The notes beneath the pieces were generated by a model. It did no database searches and was not told where the DNA came from. It saw only the letters and a list, made by a program, of their open reading frames with translations. The position numbers and the translations under genes are program-made. A stretch of DNA of 64,000 nt from NCBI GenBank assembly GCA_905250125.1, contig CAJNOL010000467.1, positions 62,001-126,000 of the forward strand, written 5' to 3'. Source of the DNA: Rotaria sordida (taxonomy: Eukaryota > Rotifera > Eurotatoria > Philodinida > Philodinidae). This document shows positions 36,974 to 48,243 of this stretch, one piece after another (the first letter of the stretch is position 1; every line of letters begins with the position of its first letter).

Positions 36974-37217
36974 AGAATGTTTGATTTTCATTTCTTTTTT
37001 TTTTTTTTTTTTGATTATGCTTGAATGATTTTTTTTATTGATGCTATTAGATTGGATATAAGTTACAGAGAAAAAGAAAGCACAAATTTATCATTGTATT
37101 TATATTAATTCGTTCACATTCTAATAAAAAAAAAATCTTTTTGTAATTTCATTCAATCAAAATTATTTACGTCACGCTTTTTAGATTAGAAAAAAAAATT
37201 CAACTCAACGACTAAAT

Positions 37218-37610
37218 ATGGGATTTACATTGTATAGTCTTATTGAAGCTGCTCTTCTTTGCGTTAATGCTATAGCTATTCTTAATGAACAACGATTTCT
37301 TTCAAGATGTAAATATATTCTTTTCTTAAGATTAATTTTTATATATTATTGTTGTAGTAAGTGGTGGTGGTAGCGGTGGGAATCGTCAAGGTTATCCTGG
37401 CGTAGGAGGCTATGTTGATGATTATCAAAATGTCGGTGGAACAAAACAACAGTTATTGAATCTAATTCGATCTGTTCGAACTGTCATGAGAGGTAAAATT
37501 TATTTCTTTTTTCTCTTATCAATTCTATTTTTTTTTTCTTATTTTTATTTGTAGTTCCGTTGATTGCTTTTAATATTGTAACGATTATATTTCTTATTTT
37601 ATTTGGTTAA
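37218..37610 (+). CDS. IER3IP1: Immediate early response 3-interacting protein 1 (Yos1 family)
   Basis: Three exons: 37218..37308, 37358..37492, 37555..37610; 93 aa against 82 in human. The N-terminal helix MGFTLYSLIEAALLCVNAIA and the motif AILNEQRFL are hallmarks of the Yos1/IER3IP1 family. The second conserved block, LLNLIRSVRTVMRVPLIAFN, continues into a C-terminal TM helix ending ILFG. The central loop is replaced by a Gly-rich insertion (SGGGSGGNRQGYPGVGGY). Yos1 is a small ER/Golgi membrane protein needed for COPII transport. An acceptor-like CTTTTTAG lies about 37185 upstream, so the mRNA may be trans-spliced. The next gene, LIN7, begins 61 bp after the stop with no AATAAA between them, which suggests a shared transcript. 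Confidence 0.93.
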
Positions 37611-37655
37611 TTGTCTTTTGATTTATTCTTTTGGTTTTTTGTTTTGTTTTGTTTT

Positions 37656-37671
37656 GTTTCTATTTTAGATA
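37656..37671 (+). promoter_or_regulatory. Candidate trans-splice acceptor before LIN7
   Basis: A T-rich tract with repeated TTTTG units ends in TTTCTATTTTAG, leaving only ATA before the LIN7 ATG at 37672. No donor for a cis intron is plausible in the 61-bp gap because IER3IP1's stop is at 37610. The identical string TTTTAGATAATG precedes the protocadherin start at 61829. It fits an operon-internal spliced-leader site. Confidence 0.55.
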
Positions 37672-38363
37672 ATGTCTACTGTAGCAAGTGAATCATCACT
37701 TAATTTAGAAAAAGATATTGAACGTGCAATTGTTCTTCTTGATCGTCTTCGTACAACAAGTGAAATACCTGAAACAAAATTACTTGAATTACAACGTATA
37801 TTACAAAGTGATTTTTTTCATGCTGTTTTGGAAGTTTATGAAAAAATTTATGAAACTGTTCAAGTAACTGGTTCACCAGAAGTTCGAGCTAATGCTACTG
37901 CTAAAGCAACTGTTAGTATTTGAAAAGATACTTTTTATTTTTTGTTCTTCAATTGAATAATAATATAAATTTTTAAATTTAGGTTGCTGCTTTTGCAGCT
38001 AGTGAAGGTCATTCACATCCACGTGTTATTGAATTACCTAAAACTCAAGAAGGTCTTGGATTTAATGTAATGGGTGGACGTGAACAAAATTCACCAATTT
38101 ATATATCACGTATCATTCCAAATGGTGTTGCTTCGAAACATGGTGGATTAAAAAAAGGTGATCAATTATTATCAGTTAATGGTGTATCTGTTGAAAGTGA
38201 ATATCATGAAAAAGCAGTTGAATTACTAAAACAAGCACAAAATACTGTAAAATTAGTTGTACGATATTCACCACAAGTTTTAATTGAAATGGAAAATCGT
38301 TTTGAAAAACAACGTACAGCACGTAAACAACCGCCAACATTAACAACACCCATAGATAAATAA
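37672..38363 (+). CDS. LIN7: LIN7/Veli/MALS scaffold protein (L27 and PDZ)
   Basis: Two exons: 37672..37911 and 37983..38363; 206 aa against about 197-230 in vertebrates. Residues about 10-65 form an L27 domain ([37 protein letters not shown]). Residues about 90-172 are a PDZ domain with a GLGFNVMGG carboxylate-binding loop, [21 protein letters not shown] and [15 protein letters not shown]7 joins CASK/LIN-2 and MINT/LIN-10 through L27 and anchors channels and adhesion proteins at basolateral or synaptic membranes. The 71-bp intron is phase 0. Position directly downstream of IER3IP1 suggests co-transcription. Confidence 0.95.
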
Positions 38364-38496
38364 ATGAACAAAATTAATTCATATTCATTTTTTCTTCTTT
38401 TTGTATATATTATTATAATCATTGTTATATATTTGTTTTCTGTAATAGCTCATAATATTTATTTCTTCTTATGTATCATAAATTTGTTATATAATG

Positions 38497-38684
38497 TAGT
38501 GCTGTAACCAGAAAAAAAAGTTGTGGAGGACTCAGACTCCTGATCATATCTGTAGAGGTAGAATGGAGACCCTCTAGTAATGTTTTAAGAGATAGCTAAA
38601 GCCCCATATTTAAATAAAACTAAAGTGTTGGTGAGAGAGAGAGAGGTCTGAGCCTCCTCTAGTTCTCGTCTGGTTACGTCACTA
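38497..38684. mobile_element. Small hAT-like MITE between LIN7 and CCS
   Basis: A 188-bp element with terminal inverted repeats TAGTGCTGTAACCAG (left) and, reversed from the right, TAGTGACGTAACCAG. Pairing continues inward through GGAGGACTCAGACTCC and its partner. Flanking 8-mers are ATATAATG and ATATAATA, seven of eight identical. A (GA)n run lies inside. It sits about 100 bp before the CCS start codon, so it may contribute 3' sequence to LIN7 or 5' sequence to CCS. Confidence 0.75.
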
Positions 38685-38765
38685 ATATAATATTGTTGTT
38701 CTATTTGCTGACATTCAATATAGAATTTATTACTTATAATAGAAATTATATATATATATATGTTT

Positions 38766-38785
38766 TGTGTTATTGTAGAATAGAA
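38766..38785 (+). promoter_or_regulatory. Candidate trans-splice acceptor before CCS
   Basis: GTGTTATTGTAG ends at 38778, seven bases before the ATG at 38786. No upstream exon is seen, so this is either a spliced-leader acceptor or the end of a 5'-UTR intron. Confidence 0.45.
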
Positions 38786-39847
38786 ATGACTGAGACAGCA
38801 CCATCGATTAGCACAAAGGTGAAGAATTTGAATTGAATCATTTTGAATAGTAATGATGTATTTGTTTTTCTTTTGATTATTTAGCTCGAGTTTGTTGTTG
38901 ATATAAATCGACAAGAACAAGTTGATCAATTACAAAAATTATTAGCCAATCGAAAAGGTATGTGAAAAATTATTTATCATATTCGATGAAATTGCTGAAT
39001 AAATATATTCTAGATATTGAAAATTTCAATATTGATCTGTCATCAAAAAGATTAGTTCTTAATACAACATTACAATCGTCAAAAATTCAAAAATTAATTG
39101 AACAATCGCTTGATACTAATGCTGTACTATTAGGCGCTGGTGAGAGATAATTTTTGACTCATTTTGTTTTTCTACTTTTATTTAATATACAGGAAAACCT
39201 TTAGGTGCTGCTGTTTCAGCACTTTATAGTAATATGAATCAACCATTTGAACGTCGTACTTGTGGTTTAGTTCGATTTATTCAAACCGATGACGAACAAT
39301 GTATTGTTGAAGGAACTGTTGATGGACTTTTACCTAATACTCAAGCTCGCATCAATATACACGAATATGGTGATATTTCCGATGGATGTGATAGGTATAG
39401 ATCATATGTAGCAAATACAAGAATGAATATATTTAGTATTATTATTATTATTATTATTATTATGATTTTTGTTTAGTTGTGGTAATTATTATGATTCAAA
39501 TAACTCATCCTCGCAAAAAAATTCCGGTGAATTAACTGGCATTCTTGGTCAAGTAATGGCTGATGAACATGGCACTGCTGATTTTCGTCTACTCAATCGT
39601 CGAGTTCGAGTACCAGATATTATTGGACGATCATTTGTTATACAAAATTCTGATTCTCAGTAAATTTCTCTCATATTTATATTGTTGTCTGAAAAGAAAA
39701 ATAAATTTCATTTTCAAATTTAGACGTGTTGCCTGTGGTATTATAGCTCGATCAGCCGGTCTTTTTGAGAATACAAAACGTCTTTGTACTTGCTCCGGTG
39801 CTACTATTTGGCAAGAACGTAAAGAAGCTAAAGAACGTTTTCAATAA
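38786..39847 (+). CDS. CCS: Copper chaperone for superoxide dismutase, metal sites partly lost
   Basis: Six exons: 38786..38818, 38885..38957, 39014..39139, 39193..39394, 39477..39659, 39724..39847; 246 aa against 274 in human, phases consistent. Domain I (residues about 11-78) keeps the ATX1-like fold pattern (LEFVVDINRQEQVDQLQKLL) but has no cysteine, so the MxCxxC copper site is gone. Domain II is SOD1-like: TCGLVRFIQTDDEQCIVEGT, INIHEYGDISDGCDSCGNYY and VACGIIARSAGLFENTKR, retaining the Cys pair of the structural disulfide. However, the zinc loop (YYDSNNSSSQKNSGELTG) lacks most His ligands. Domain III keeps CTCSGATIWQER with the CxC pair at residues 227 and 229. CCS normally loads copper into SOD1 and oxidises its disulfide. 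The stop lies 7 bp into the convergent gene. Confidence 0.9.
39430..39463. repeat. (ATT)n microsatellite in CCS intron 4
   Basis: About ten ATT units in the 82-bp intron between CCS exons 4 and 5. It is probably length-variable between alleles. Confidence 0.85.
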
Positions 39848-40930
39848 ATTTTAGTATTTCCTTCTTCCTCTTCTTCATCAGCATCTTCATCTTCACTAGT
39901 ATTATCAGTCTGTTCATCAGTATGTGGTGATGCACCAATCGCTGTTTGTTGCTTTAACTGAGTTTGTTTTCGTGGTTGTTTACGACGTTTTTTATATGTT
40001 GATGTATTTTCATATATTTGATTAGTGTTTGTTTTCGTCTCAATTGTTATAACTTTAGAAGGTAAATAATCTTGATTTTCAATTAAAGATTCAGTTGTTG
40101 GTTGAGAATATAAATCAACATTAACAGTCAAAGGTTTTGATGATGTAGAAGTAGGTTTTACAACTATAAATGAAGAAAATAATTTGAATACGAAAAGATC
40201 AAACTAATTTTCACCTGTCACAAAAGTTTTAGGTGATGATGGATTAGGAGTATCAGGTACTTGGACCACTGCAATGATACCAGTCGGTAATGATCCTTGT
40301 AGAATAAAGCTTAAATAATTTCAATATAATACAATTCTCGAATTTACCAATTATAGATCGATTCGATGGTGTATCAGGTGGTCGACAACAAGGACAAATT
40401 GTGTCATACAAAACTTTACATGTACCTGATATGAATTGTTGAATCTTCAATGATATCCACATATTAAACTGATGAATACGACGAAATAACCATGTTCTTT
40501 CACACCACATACAACAAGAACCACAAAGAGCAACTGAATGAATAATTGGTTCAGGTAAACCAGTAATAGTACTTAAAATAGATGCAATAATTGATGAACA
40601 TGGAGCATTGTAATGAGTTATCCAAGCAAGAAGAACAAATATAATAATGATAAGAGAGATTATATAAACGGCTGATGCAAGAGTTGTAAGATCATCAACG
40701 ATTGATGAAGCCAATGGTATAGGTTCATTTTGAAAGAATAGATTTGATTCGATTTTTGTTGATGATTCCAATGATGAATTGATATGACTATCATTATATA
40801 ATGAAATATGACGATATTTTCGAGAAATTTGAGAACGATGATAATGTAATCCTTGATTAGTTCGTATTAGCAAAAAAATACATATGACAAATAGAATAAG
40901 ATTAAAACCAGTGGACATCGAACGCTTCAC
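39841..40930 (-). CDS. Unrecognised cysteine-rich membrane protein
   Basis: Three exons, complement(39841..40163, 40215..40295, 40348..40930); 328 aa with consistent phases. The N-terminus has a signal or anchor helix (STGFNLILFVICIFLLI). A second hydrophobic segment near residues 87-106 (AVYIISLIIIIFVLLAWITH) is followed by a cysteine cluster (ALCGSCCMWCERTW), an amphipathic region (FRRIHQFNMWISLKIQQF) and TICPCCRPPDTP. The C-terminal part is Thr/Pro-rich, then basic (KKRRKQPRKQTQ), and ends in an acidic EDEDADEEEEEG tail. I do not recognise the family. Clustered Cys next to the membrane could be palmitoylated, which is inference. Its stop codon overlaps the CCS stop region by 7 bp on the opposite strand. 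Confidence 0.7.
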
Positions 40931-42064
40931 ATGTGCGGAAGCACATCGTTAAATTTAAAGAAATATATTAAAACAACATCAATGAACTTTTTCTTTCATT
41001 CGATACGAAAAATAAATAACAATAAGCGCGTCATTTGAATACTTATTTCCTTTTTTTTATTGATCGTATCAAAATATAAGGGTATAGTAGATCATAATCT
41101 TTTTCTTTTCATCAAAATAGTTAGAAGATTTTCTTGTTTCGATCATAAAACTATTCCATCAGATATACGAGTACATCTTTGGACAGCATTGAATTTGTCT
41201 TTGAATTGAATGAATGAATAGAAATGAATCGAGTTTTCAGAACTGGATGAGTCCGAATCATGACTCGGACTCGAAAATTGGATAACGTTGACTCCAATCA
41301 TTGATTCAAAAAAAAAGAAAGGAAAAGCCAACAATTCAACACCAAAATCAATTTTAGAAGAAATCGGTGATTTTCTGCAAAACGAAAATTTAGCTAGTAT
41401 TGTTATTTTCAAAAAAAAAAAGTAAATTCATATCAATCTCTTAATAAGTTTGCTAGAAAAATCACGTGTGCTCCTACTCCATTAGCGCCTGAAATAATAT
41501 ATTGATAATGTTACTTTGTCTTAAAACTTATTTAACAGAGAATTCTTAGCAAAAAACGAACTTTACTTTCTAATGACTTGTCAATAGAGGTCGCTTAATT
41601 ACGAAATAATTATTACTTTTCATATAATATTATTTTCATTATATATCGTCACATGTAAAAATAAGATTCAATTCAATGAAAACGTATTTCAATATGTCTT
41701 CACGTTAGCGACATCTTTATATCCTCAAAATAAACATTCTGTTACAACAAATGAAAGAAAGAAATTTCATGAATTACTGGACATTGGACAATTTCTGGTT
41801 GGAAGCAAGAACAGAAAAAGAAAGAGAAAGAGAAAAAGAAAATGTAACCATGACTTTTCTTCCGTTCTATATTAGGAAACTTCCATATGCCGAAATTATC
41901 GAACATAATAAGAAGTAAAGAACAGAATAAATCTATTGTATAACTATCAACCATTGATGTATAGATACATCTTTTTTGTTTTGTCTTCGTTTCAGATTTC
42001 TCATTTTTTTGTCTATTTTTTTTTGGTTTTATCTTTTCAATTATTCATTGAAAAATAATTTCGA
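40931..42064. other. Divergent spacer between the Cys-rich gene and taxilin
   Basis: Probably holds both promoters. It contains a small palindrome GAGTCCGA..TCGGACTC (41250-41274) and a CACGTG E-box core at about 41463. A TTCAG acceptor-like site near 41990 could be a trans-splice or 5'-UTR intron site for taxilin. The frames at 41143-41412 and 41742-41954 (minus) are not supported. Confidence 0.4.
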
Positions 42065-44214
42065 ATGACTACCTTAACAACAAATATTGAATCTGAATCA
42101 ACAAATGATGTTATGAATGATGAAAATCTTTCATTTGATACAAATCAAATATCATCTGATGAACAACTGTCACAAATAATTGATTCAATTAATCTTTCAA
42201 CTTCATGTGAAGATACAAATACGGATGAATCCCAAACAAAATCATCATCAACAACTACAACTCGTACATCAGGACAAACAGCAATTGGTGCTAAACTTGT
42301 TAAAAAATTAGAAACATTAGGTATTTTAAATATATAAAATATTCATTTTATTCAAATAAATTTTATCTTTAGCTGCTACTTCAAAAGAAACTAAACCAAA
42401 TAATGGTAAAACATCAACAACAACAGCAGCAGCAGCAACTAATGCTGCTTCTTCAACAACAACGAACAATGAATCTGAATCACGTCGCAATATTACTAAA
42501 GCTGCTAGTATGTTTATTTAATATTCTTTGTCTTTTTGTTTTCTTTTTTAAATATATATTTATATTTTAGAAAATATTGTAAAAAGTTTAACAGATTCAG
42601 ATCCACAAAAAAATTTATTAACATTAGCAACAAAAATAGCTGAATTACAAGAACAACAACGATTAACACAAGCAAAAGCGAATGAATCAGAAAAACGATT
42701 AACAATATTAATGCGTGAACGTGATCAAGCTTTACTTGAAAATGGTCGTATTGTAGCAGCTAAAGCAAAATTAGAAAGTCTTTGTCGTGAACTTCATCGA
42801 CATAGTCAACAAATACGTGTAAGTTATCTTAAGAAATCTATTTTTAATTCTTTTTTTTTTGTTTTGTTAGGATGAGAGTGCTCAACGACAACGTGATGAG
42901 GAAACAAAACGTCGAGAATTAGCAACAAAATTTCAGGTTTCAATTCTTGTTTTTTTTTTTTTTTGTTTGTTTGTTATTGTTGATTTCTTTTAGACAACTA
43001 TTGATGAAATAGCTTCACAATTATCGAATTATAGTGAAAAATCGACTTCATTACGTGAACAAAATATGCAATTATCTGAAGAATTAACATCTGTTGTTAA
43101 AAAATATGAATTACGTGAAAAAGTAACATTTTTTATTATTATTTTTGATAAAAATTAATTTTGAAATTATTTTAGGAAGTTGAAGCAGCATTAAAGAAAA
43201 GAGAATTGGAATTACGTTTAACTGAAGCTAGTTTAGAACAAAGTCATACTTTACTTGAAGAACGAACTGAATTAATTAAACAAGAACGACAAGTCGTAAG
43301 TTTTCAAAATTCAAAAATTTCTTATTCAAAATTCAATTTGTTTTTTTTTTTGATTTTGTTAATATAAAAGAGTGAAGCTGAACGTTTAGTTTTATATAAA
43401 AAATGTGAAGAATTAGCTGCGTCTGAATTAAGTCTTCGTTCTCAAGTACAAATGTATTCTGAACGTTATCAAGAATTTCAAAATGCTATACAACAAAGCA
43501 GTCAAATGGTAACATCATGTCATGGTGAAATAGAAAAAATGGGAAAAAAAATTAAAAAATTAGAAAAAGAACGAAGTGATTTTCGACATCGATGGGAAGT
43601 TGCCGAACAAAATCAAAGAAAAGCAAATGAAGATGTATGAAAATTTTTATTTTTTTATTAAAAGTTTTACTTTTTTTTCTATTTAAGTTTAAACTTTTGG
43701 AAAAAGAAAAACGACAATTAGAAATTAAACTTGATAAACTTGATAAATTAAGTCGAGCTTTACAACAAGAACGATCTGATTTACAAGGAACAATTAAAAA
43801 ATTATCAAAATCTGCAACAACAGCTTCAACATCATCTGTTCCGACACCACCACCACCAACAACAATAGTTACCTCTTCAACTACCTCAGTCGAAGATGAT
43901 CCATCTGTTAATGTGAACGGTTTGTATATATATATATATATGAACAAGAATTTCCATTAGAAATTAAATTTATTTAGCATCGTCAACTTCTGAGATTCCA
44001 ACATCGTCAGAAATAGCAATCAATGGACATGATGTATCAAAAGCTGATTCAGTTCTATCAACAACCTCTGATGTTGATGCATCTAGTATCGTGTCTGAAT
44101 CACCCAATTTATATGGTTCGTAGTTTTTTTTGTTTACTTCTATCAATTCTAAATAATTTTTTGTTCTGTATTCTAGACAGCGAATTGGGTCGTATTGCAA
44201 ATACTGTTGATTAA
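42065..44214 (+). CDS. TXLN: Taxilin (syntaxin-binding coiled-coil protein)
   Basis: Ten exons: 42065..42320, 42373..42507, 42571..42818, 42871..42936, 42994..43122, 43176..43295, 43371..43634, 43688..43919, 43978..44115, 44177..44214; 541 aa, all phases consistent. The N-terminal 130 residues are Ser/Thr/Asn-rich and disordered. Residues about 130-400 form the taxilin coiled coil, with AKLESLCRELHRHSQQIR, DEETKRRELATKFQ, LREQNMQLSEELTSVVKKYE, QVQMYSERYQEFQNAIQQSS and KKIKKLEKERSDFRHRWEVA matching the family block by block. LSRALQQERSDL ends it. The tail is Thr/Ser/Pro-rich with a PPPP stretch. Taxilins bind syntaxins and the nascent polypeptide-associated complex and are linked to vesicle traffic. 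All introns are below 80 bp, and no palindrome is present. I cannot separate alpha, beta and gamma types. Confidence 0.93.
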
Positions 44215-47200
44215 TAATATTTATTTTGGTATTATTAATTTTAGAACTTGCAATCATAATAACTCTAACATTAGTTTTTTTTTCTTTCAACTTCTTTACC
44301 CAATTTAGTGCTGTTTGTTTTTCTTTTTCTGCTTGTGTAAACTATCTTTTTTTTTTCTCGATTGTTTGCTCTTTATGTAGTTGTGATACATTTTTCACAC
44401 TCGATTTTTAATATATAATTAAGAAAAGCAAGAAATGATGATGCGAAGAAAAAAAAAGATATTCTATAAATAGAAATATCAATCGAAAAAAAAAACAATC
44501 ACAGCTATCAATTGCATAGGCTGATATATAGATAAATAAAATAAAGGTAACCAAGTTTTTAAATCATATTTGTAATGACTCATTTTCTTATTCGTATATT
44601 CTCAGATACACAATCAATTGCCTTCATTGTGATATATTTATTACTTCAACAATAGGTTATTTAGAATGCATACATCAAGAATAGGAGTATATCAATTCCA
44701 ATTCTAGGACTTGATTAGAATTGGCTGTTGTGGAATTACTGATTTTGCATAATCTCAATTTTTTTCAAGACCAATTCTAATTAATTTTAAGCTAAAAACT
44801 GGAATAGGTAATGTTTAGAATTGGTATTCATGCATTTCTAATTAAGAGAATAAGATGTTTAAATGAGTACAATAAAGAAGCCAATGATGTAGTATATCTT
44901 AGAATTAGCAATATAAATATATCCAAAACGTATTTAAAAGCATTTGTAAATCGTGGCTAAGGATTTATAATTGATTACAAACTATTAAGCAGTTTCTTTT
45001 CTTTTCTTTCTCATGTATTTCTTAAAAAAAACAATATAAAAAGGTAAGTAAATGTACTTTATGAGTCAAAGAAAAGAAACTTTTATTCTGTAGTTCACTG
45101 ATTAAATATATGCAAATGAAACGAGTATAGTAGTATATTTTTTTCTGAATGTATACTCTCAAAGTCATTTGATGATGTCTTAATACAGTACAAGCATATA
45201 TCATAAAAGATTATTTGTGGATACGGTTACAAATATGATCGAAAGTATTTGTTCGCAATTATTAATAATTAATTAAATGTATTGTTTTGTGTTTACTTTT
45301 TCGTACAAAATATGATTTAAATACGCAACTTTGCTTTTCAAGTTAATCATTTATGAACAGTTTATGATGACAATTTTGTATGTGTAAAAGTTCTTAATGG
45401 AAATTATTTATTTTTTGCAAATCAAACAAGCAAAAATTATCAACTTGAAAACGAAAAATCAAATAATGATATTAGAGTACAAATCTTTGTTATTGAATAA
45501 ATAATGTGAAAAACTTATCAAGAGATAATATAATAATACATTTACATCATTTGTTATCTTCTATGACGTCATATAAAATATCAACTTATTAAATGCTTAT
45601 CTTTCTAAATACATAGTCATAGTGGATTTTTTTTATATTGCAAAAAATGTTGGAAATTATGTTAAGGAAAAATTGAAGTGTTTATAAAGCTAACAAGAAT
45701 CGCTATTTCTTTATACAAAAAAAAAATTGAAAAACAAAATTTATTGTGATGTACAATAAAATCTTCTTGCATTGACGAAAAAGAAAAACACTATTTGTCT
45801 TGTATCTCGGCATATGAAACATAGACTGACCGGAAGGAACATAAAATGAAAACTGAATTCTTAGATACTAAAAGAGTTTGTCTAATATAAAAGTATTACA
45901 GCCATGACGCATTAACAATTGATTTACTTTCGAGATCTATGATATGCAATTTTCGTAAAAAAAGACGTCAAAACATCACTTAGAACTTAAAAAATCTTAA
46001 TTCATAATACACGTCATAGTGTCTTGATAGATCAACAATGAACATCTGAATGTGTAGAATGTTTGACAATTAGCAAATAAGTAGCAATATTGAACGTCGT
46101 TATCTGTCTTGAATGTTCTACATTGGAAGTGAATAAATAATTAAGCAAAAAGTGATTCATTCAAGTGTATCCTTTTAACGTGATTACTTTTAAGGAATTA
46201 TTGCTAAGAGTTATTTCATATTGAAAATAGTCATGCCAGTTCTTCTCTTCAATGATGTGATTTAAGAGAGCAATAAAAACTTGAACGTGTTTTACAGTTT
46301 TAATTTTTATAAATTTGATTCTGTGCTTTGAAGGAATTTTGTATAAGGTCAAAAAAAAGTTTGTCTAAGAATTTCAATGTTCCATATGTTATTACGTAGT
46401 ATGCATGTCATAATATTAGCGAGAAAAATGGAACAGTTTTTTGTTGAAGATCTAGTAAATTTATGAGAAAATAAGAAATAAGTAAGTCTGTTTTTTAAAT
46501 TGATTCAATATTTTTTCCAATCAATGACACAACATAATATTTATCTTTATCTTTACTAATTTTATGATAAGATCAATACCAACATCTAAAAGTCTTATCA
46601 ATATGTCTGTTATCAGACGAGAGAATAACTAAACTGGTGAATAACAGCCATGTTCTTCGTTATTAATCACGCAGTAAATATCAACCAATCGACTGATCTC
46701 ATGTATTTGTTATCCTCCGCTGTAATCACAGCTGATTTTTCTATATAAAAGACCTTTCACATAAATCATTAGCATTTACAGCGTCTTACGAGTACTCCTG
46801 ATTATCTATCTTATAATAGAAAATAGGTCTGATAAATTCTGCTTTTCTAAACGTCATTTCTTTATATACAAGAATTGGAATACTATATTTCGATTGCCGT
46901 TTACATACATATTTTTATTAGCTCAAAATGGAAAACGTCAGGTATTAAGATCAATAACAGAATGTTCGACTAATCCATGTTCAGTAGAATTTATTCGCTT
47001 GCTACTGACTTCATAATTGTAGGTGGCATTATTCATAGACTTGATTGAGCTATTGATGATTGAAGTAAATAGTTTCATGTAAATCTTAATCGATCCGTGA
47101 GACTAAACGTTGTCATGACAAAACGTATATAGTCAATCGTACTGGATGATTAGACATTAATTTTCTCAATTCTTGACTGTTGATGCATTTTGTTTTCATT

Positions 47201-48243
47201 AGCCATGAATGTTGTCTTTAATAAAAACAAAACTTTGAACAAACTAAATCATGAAAATACTCATAAAAGCGTAAAGTTTTTCGTATAAACGCTATAATAC
47301 ATTTGAAAGAAGATAGACATATAAAGAAATTCGCAAAAATTTTTAATATGACAGTATAAGACTTGTTTCAATTTCTTTCTTTGATGAATATGTTCTATTT
47401 TTGATTAAAAGAAAAATCTCGTCTAGAATAAAGCGTGCATTAAGAAGACCCCAAAAATTTTTTTCGAACATCCGATCTTGATATATCCTCCATAGTACTA
47501 TGCAAGGTGCAGATTTCTATCTTGTATCTTTTAGAGACGGGATCGATTTTACTAGGGATAATGGGGTAGCGTTAGAACACAATACTATTTTTCCTTCAAA
47601 AATCAAAGATGTATGAGAGAATGCGTTGTTAATCAAGCTGAACATCATAGTATATAATTTTAACTATCCAAAAATGAAATATATTTCTGATGAAATGAAA
47701 GAGTACAATATCCGAGTAGAGATAATAAATTGTGACGAAGTTCACATTTTACGAGAAACGTGCTATTCTATTAATGATGACTGTCAAAGCTAGAGAGGTG
47801 CGTTACGATGTTCATATTGTACTGCGATAAATCCATAATTCAATTAAACAATATACTCTCTATAGAAAAATATTCGCTCTTTAAGTTCTCAGGACAGAGC
47901 TCCTTCGGTTGATTCTGAAATCAAATGTGAAAAATGAGTACTTTGAGCAAAAAAATGAAGAATTAAGTTTTGATATTTTTTGTATAGATGTCGTCTGTAG
48001 TTAAGTACTATTCTTAGAGCGAGTATCATTGGTTGATTGAGATAAAGACCGCTAACGATCGTCAATGCTGTACCATTTTTTTTTGTTTCATCTGTTTCAT
48101 TTTCATTTTGAAATTTTCAAGAAAATGCTCCAGCCACGGAAAAAATCTATTCATCGAACTGCAAAAGTTCCACCGTATGTATTATTCTTATCGTTCTACT
48201 CTCTCATTCTCTATTTTTATTTTCCAGTGAATTACATACAAAT
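44215..48243. other. Intergenic, 4 kb without a supported gene
   Basis: No exon with family resemblance is seen. A TATATAAAAG TATA-like box at about 46741 has no recognised gene downstream. A palindrome at 44655-44860 is listed separately. The frames at 45022-45204 and 46161-46352 (minus) and 48033-48247 (plus) are not supported. Confidence 0.45.
44655..44860. repeat. Small imperfect palindrome (MITE-like)
   Basis: Left segment 44658-44730 (TTAGAATGCAT, CTTGATTAGAATTGGC) and right segment 44778-44855 (GACCAATTCTAATTAA, ATGCATTTCTAATTA) are inverted copies. The arms are about 70 bp, the centre about 50 bp, and the sequence is AATTCTA-rich. No clear TSD. Confidence 0.55.

Noticed and set aside
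43552..43947. Minus-strand frame of 131 codons
   Set aside because: Shadow of taxilin exons 7-8 and the intron between them; no family resemblance.
44226..44411. Hydrophobic plus-strand frame after taxilin
   Set aside because: Begins in the taxilin 3' flank, Phe/Leu/Ser-driven by T-rich DNA, and has no splice or family support.
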